In this document: piece by piece, positions 4,521 to 6,965 of the stretch
Layout of the letters: the number at the start of each line of letters is the position of its first letter
Position numbering within the stretch: position 1 is the stretch's first letter
From: an uncultured Clostridia bacterium
GTDB taxonomy: Bacteria > Bacillota > Clostridia > Oscillospirales > CAG-272
Reading direction: 5' to 3'
NCBI GenBank assembly: GCA_947627815.1
Contig: CANQXN010000091.1
Location: 1-6,965 of the forward strand
DNA length: 6,965 bases
The notes under the pieces: model-generated
Databases searched by the model: none
What the model was told of the DNA's origin: nothing
Seen by the model: only the letters and a program-made list of their open reading frames with translations
Program-made: the position numbers and the translations under genes

Positions 4521-6965
4521 GAAGAGAGCGGCGCGGTCGAGTATTATGTCTGTTTTGCAAAGGAAAACTATGCGCTGCGCAACGCCAACCGCATGACGCC
4601 GGAAAACGGGCTTTATCTCTTAAAAGATGTGACGCTTGACCCGCAGAACAGTTTCTATATCACCGATAACGCCGGCAGGCGCTGGTACGCCAAAGACGGC
4701 GACGAAATGGCGGTCAAGGAGGCGGGCGCCTATGCCTATACCGTCGCCTTTTCTCCCGATGAACTTTTTGCCGAGGAAGGCGGCGCCTGGACGGCCACCG
4801 GCTGTCATGTTTCCTATGCCTTTTATGAACCTGCCGTTTATTCTCTCACCGTAGCGGGCGAGGAGATGGCGCTGACCTACAATCCCTTTGAAAGCGCCTA
4901 TGACTGCTATTACATTTCTTCTTGCTATCTCGAAGCAGGCGCCGCCGTCGCTTTCGGCGAGGAGAGCCATGCCGTCCCTGTCGCGGGGTATTACCGTATT
5001 CTCTTTACGCCGGGCGAAGTCAGAGAAGGCAACCGCTATGCTTTCAACGACAAGGGCGTGTACGGCAGCGGGGACGGGTATGTTTACAATATTTTTATTG
5101 AGGACGCCCCGCAATATTATCTTCTGCCCAAAGGCTCTTCCGACTATCTCCCGCTTTCGCGCTATGAAAACAATGTCGGCGAGAGGGAATACCGCAGCGC
5201 GCCTTTCTTTGTGGGGGCGCGGGATACGCGTTACGAATCTGCCCTGTATGAACAGGAGGCGGGCGGCGCTTATCGCCTCATTGACGACGACAAGGACGAA
5301 AACACCGTCCTTTCACAGCTCACCGTGGCCGATGTGGGCTGGTATGTCTTTTCCTTCACCGACGGCGGGGACAGCTTTGTTACCGCCTGCAAACGGGAAA
5401 CGCGGGACTTCGGCGGCTATTACCTCGCCGCCGAGGTCAACGGCTGGGGCTTTGACGCCGAGGGACACACCGCCACCCAGCCGCGCTACTTCTTTGCGAA
5501 AGTCGAGGAGGGCGATGAAGATTATAACGAGGATTACGAACAGTATCTTTTGTATCTCGCCCTTTCGGAAAAGGATCTTGCCGACGGCGATTTTGAGTTT
5601 CTCATCACCGACGGCGACAGCATTTATCGCAACGGCCTTGCCTATATCACGATAAGCCGCGCCGGCTATTATAAAATTCTCTTTTCCGACGAGCATTTTT
5701 ACGGCAACGGCAGGGCTTATCGCTATCTTTGCCAAGAGGAAGAAGCGCCCGAGGAAGAAATCAAAATCGGCAGTGTGGAGGAATTTCTGACTTTTGCCCG
5801 CCTTTGCCGGGAGAGCGCCGATTATTCCAAAAACAAAGCCTTTTACCTCACCGCCGATCTCGATTTTGACGGGGTGGATTTTGTCGCGGTCGGGGATTTT
5901 TCCGGCGTCTTCCACGGCGGCTATCATGTGCTTGAAAATATTACCCTTTCCAAAGATACGCCCTCGGTTTTTGAAGTGATCAAGCGGGACGGCCGCGTGG
6001 AGCGGCTCCGGGTGGAAAACCTGACCCAGACTGACAAAACCGCCTCTTATGTGGGCTTTGCCGGCAGAAATTTCGGCGTTATCAGCGAGGTCAGCGTGAC
6101 AGGCCGCCTGACCGGCGACAGTTATGTGGGGGCGATCGCCGGCTATAACGGCCGCAGCCAGGAGAGCGAGGACACCGGCAGCGGCGACTCCGACCTTGCC
6201 TACCGCAACGCCCTTCTCGAAAACTGCGAAAGTGATGTCACCCTTTCCGGCAGTGTACACAGCGGCGGCATCTGCGGTTTTAACTTGGGCGAAATCGCCG
6301 GGTGCGTCAATACCGGCGCAGTTGCCTTTCAAAGGCAGTCGGCCTCCTCTTCGCCCTTTACGCTGGGCGGCATCGCCGGCTATTCCGCCGGCAAGATCAG
6401 CGACTGCCGCAACGAGGCGGCGGTGGCGGGCGGCGACGCCCTCTATGTGGGCGGCGTCTGCGGCATGAGCATGGGCGAATTTTACTTTGTTGAAAATAAA
6501 GGCGCCGTCAGCGGCTATCGCTATACCGGCGGCATCGTCGGATATTACGGCACTCTTGCCAACAACCAGGGCGACCGCAACGAGTTTTTTGGCGGCATGG
6601 CCTATGAAGAATTCTACCGCCGCTTTTTCGGGGAAAACGATCCCTCGTTTGAAGAGGGGAGCGGCAGAAATCAACTGCTTGTTTACTGCGTGAACGAAGG
6701 TACGGTCACCTCGCTTTCCTATGCCGGCGGGATTGTCGGTTACGCGGACAGTCAGGAGTTAGTCATTACCGCCTGCCAAAGCCTCGCCGATCTGTCGGTG
6801 ACGGCGGGGTCGTATGTCGGCGGCATTGTCGGTTATGCGGCAGGACCCAGGATCGAAAGCTCGCTGTCCGCCGGCAGTATCTCGGCCAAGGGGCTGAATG
6901 CCGGCGATTATGTGGGCGGCATTGCCGGCTGGGGCGGCGATATTACCGCTTGTTTCTCGATTTGC
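4410..6965 (+). CDS. large secreted GLUG-repeat cell-surface protein, 3' end beyond window
   Basis: An open frame runs 852 codons from ATG 4410 to the window edge without a stop. Residues 1-37 are a signal peptide. Residues 44-442 hold about four related modules of 90-108 aa. An acidic hinge (QEEEAPEEE, 442-450) leads to a segment typical of GLUG proteins: SVEEFLTFARL, FYLTADLDFDGVDF, then FSGVFHGGYHVLENITLS (about 455-515). From 547 onward come GLUG-type repeats (YVGGIVGY, then G-x-I-x-x-C-x-N-x-G-x-V). Such proteins form right-handed beta-helices on the cell surface or outside the cell, often as adhesins or with glycan-linked roles; no enzyme active site is recognised. No lipobox is seen, so processing by signal peptidase I is likely. 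Any wall anchor (LPXTG, SLH or C-terminal TM) would be past the edge. The gene overlaps the RND permease gene by 23 bases. The true function is unknown. Confidence 0.9.
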   Translation, partial: MKHPTKHKNTQRLCRAFWAAALILALAAGLFGVGALAEESGAVEYYVCFAKENYALRNANRMTPENGLYLLKDVTLDPQNSFYITDNAGRRWYAKDGDEMAVKEAGAYAYTVAFSPDELFAEEGGAWTATGCHVSYAFYEPAVYSLTVAGEEMALTYNPFESAYDCYYISSCYLEAGAAVAFGEESHAVPVAGYYRILFTPGEVREGNRYAFNDKGVYGSGDGYVYNIFIEDAPQYYLLPKGSSDYLPLSRYENNVGEREYRSAPFFVGARDTRYESALYEQEAGGAYRLIDDDKDENTVLSQLTVADVGWYVFSFTDGGDSFVTACKRETRDFGGYYLAAEVNGWGFDAEGHTATQPRYFFAKVEEGDEDYNEDYEQYLLYLALSEKDLADGDFEFLITDGDSIYRNGLAYITISRAGYYKILFSDEHFYGNGRAYRYLCQEEEAPEEEIKIGSVEEFLTFARLCRESADYSKNKAFYLTADLDFDGVDFVAVGDFSGVFHGGYHVLENITLSKDTPSVFEVIKRDGRVERLRVENLTQTDKTASYVGFAGRNFGVISEVSVTGRLTGDSYVGAIAGYNGRSQESEDTGSGDSDLAYRNALLENCESDVTLSGSVHSGGICGFNLGEIAGCVNTGAVAFQRQSASSSPFTLGGIAGYSAGKISDCRNEAAVAGGDALYVGGVCGMSMGEFYFVENKGAVSGYRYTGGIVGYYGTLANNQGDRNEFFGGMAYEEFYRRFFGENDPSFEEGSGRNQLLVYCVNEGTVTSLSYAGGIVGYADSQELVITACQSLADLSVTAGSYVGGIVGYAAGPRIESSLSAGSISAKGLNAGDYVGGIAGWGGDITACFSIC
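4539..5735 (+). repeat. four degenerate tandem modules in the N-terminal half of the GLUG protein
   Basis: By eye, residues 44-140, 141-231, 234-333 and 335-442 look like diverged copies. Each opens with an aromatic strand (YYV, YSL, YYL, YYL) and closes with a motif of the form A-G-x-Y-x-x-x-F-[ST] (EAGAYAYTVAFSPDELF, VAGYYRILFTPGEV, VADVGWYVFSFTDGG, RAGYYKILFSDEHF). The last copy has YYLAAEVNGW, reminiscent of glycan-binding beta-sandwich modules with an 'FNGW' signature. The glycan-binding reading is inference. Confidence 0.5.
6048..6965 (+). repeat. array of about nine GLUG-type repeats
   Basis: Repeat units start near residues 547, 572, 617, 651, 679, 705, 771, 802 and 834 with variants of Y-V-G-G-I-[AV]-G-Y. 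Most are followed by a short turn and C-x-N-x-G-x-V. Units 2 and 6 carry insertions (about 581-598 and 714-757). At the DNA level the GGCGGCAT-[CT]-G-[CT]-CGG blocks recur but have diverged, so the array is old rather than freshly amplified. The array continues past the window. Confidence 0.8.

Noticed and set aside
5313..6674. Long antisense open frame of 453 codons opposite the GLUG gene, and a shorter one at 4620-5114
   Set aside because: Both are codon-aligned with the GLUG gene and explained by the same rarity of TTA, CTA and TCA. The sense frame has a signal peptide and clear repeats.
6048..6965. CRISPR-like or recent tandem DNA repeats in the GGC-rich stretch
   Set aside because: The repetition is at the protein level (GLUG units), with diverged DNA, irregular spacing and an open reading frame throughout.

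Overview
The window looks like chromosome of an anaerobic low-to-mid-GC Gram-positive, most likely a Clostridia-class Firmicute (Oscillospirales/Christensenellales-like). The clues are strong AGGAGG-type ribosome binding sites, a bgl-type PTS membrane protein, an MMPL-type RND permease with no adaptor or outer-membrane partner nearby, and a large secreted GLUG-repeat protein. This placement is an inference; no marker gene is present.

Layout. Positions 1-30 hold a probable terminator hairpin cut by the window edge. A minus-strand gene (33-1733) encodes a glucose/beta-glucoside-family PTS EIIC-EIIA fusion. A 347-bp AT-rich divergent intergenic region (1734-2080) follows, carrying a candidate promoter for each direction and two copies of a CACA-NN-TGTG palindrome in inverted orientation. 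Two plus-strand genes come next. An MMPL/RND-superfamily permease (2081-4432) overlaps by 23 bases the start of a very large secreted protein (4410 to beyond 6965) made of tandem N-terminal modules and a GLUG-repeat beta-helix. There are no RNA genes, mobile elements or CRISPR arrays that I can support.

The two most interesting points follow. First, the PTS protein has kept its fold-defining sequence but appears to have lost every residue needed for phosphotransfer: it has no EIIB domain, both EIIA histidines are replaced (Q and R), and the conserved EIIC His and the Glu of the GITEP motif are replaced (N and Q). It is intact and long, so it looks like a repurposed 'pseudo-PTS' protein rather than a decaying gene. 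Second, the permease and the GLUG surface protein form a translationally coupled pair controlled by a promoter bracketed by paired palindromes. This suggests a dedicated cell-envelope system whose regulator may also act on the divergent PTS-like gene. All functional linkage is inference from layout.
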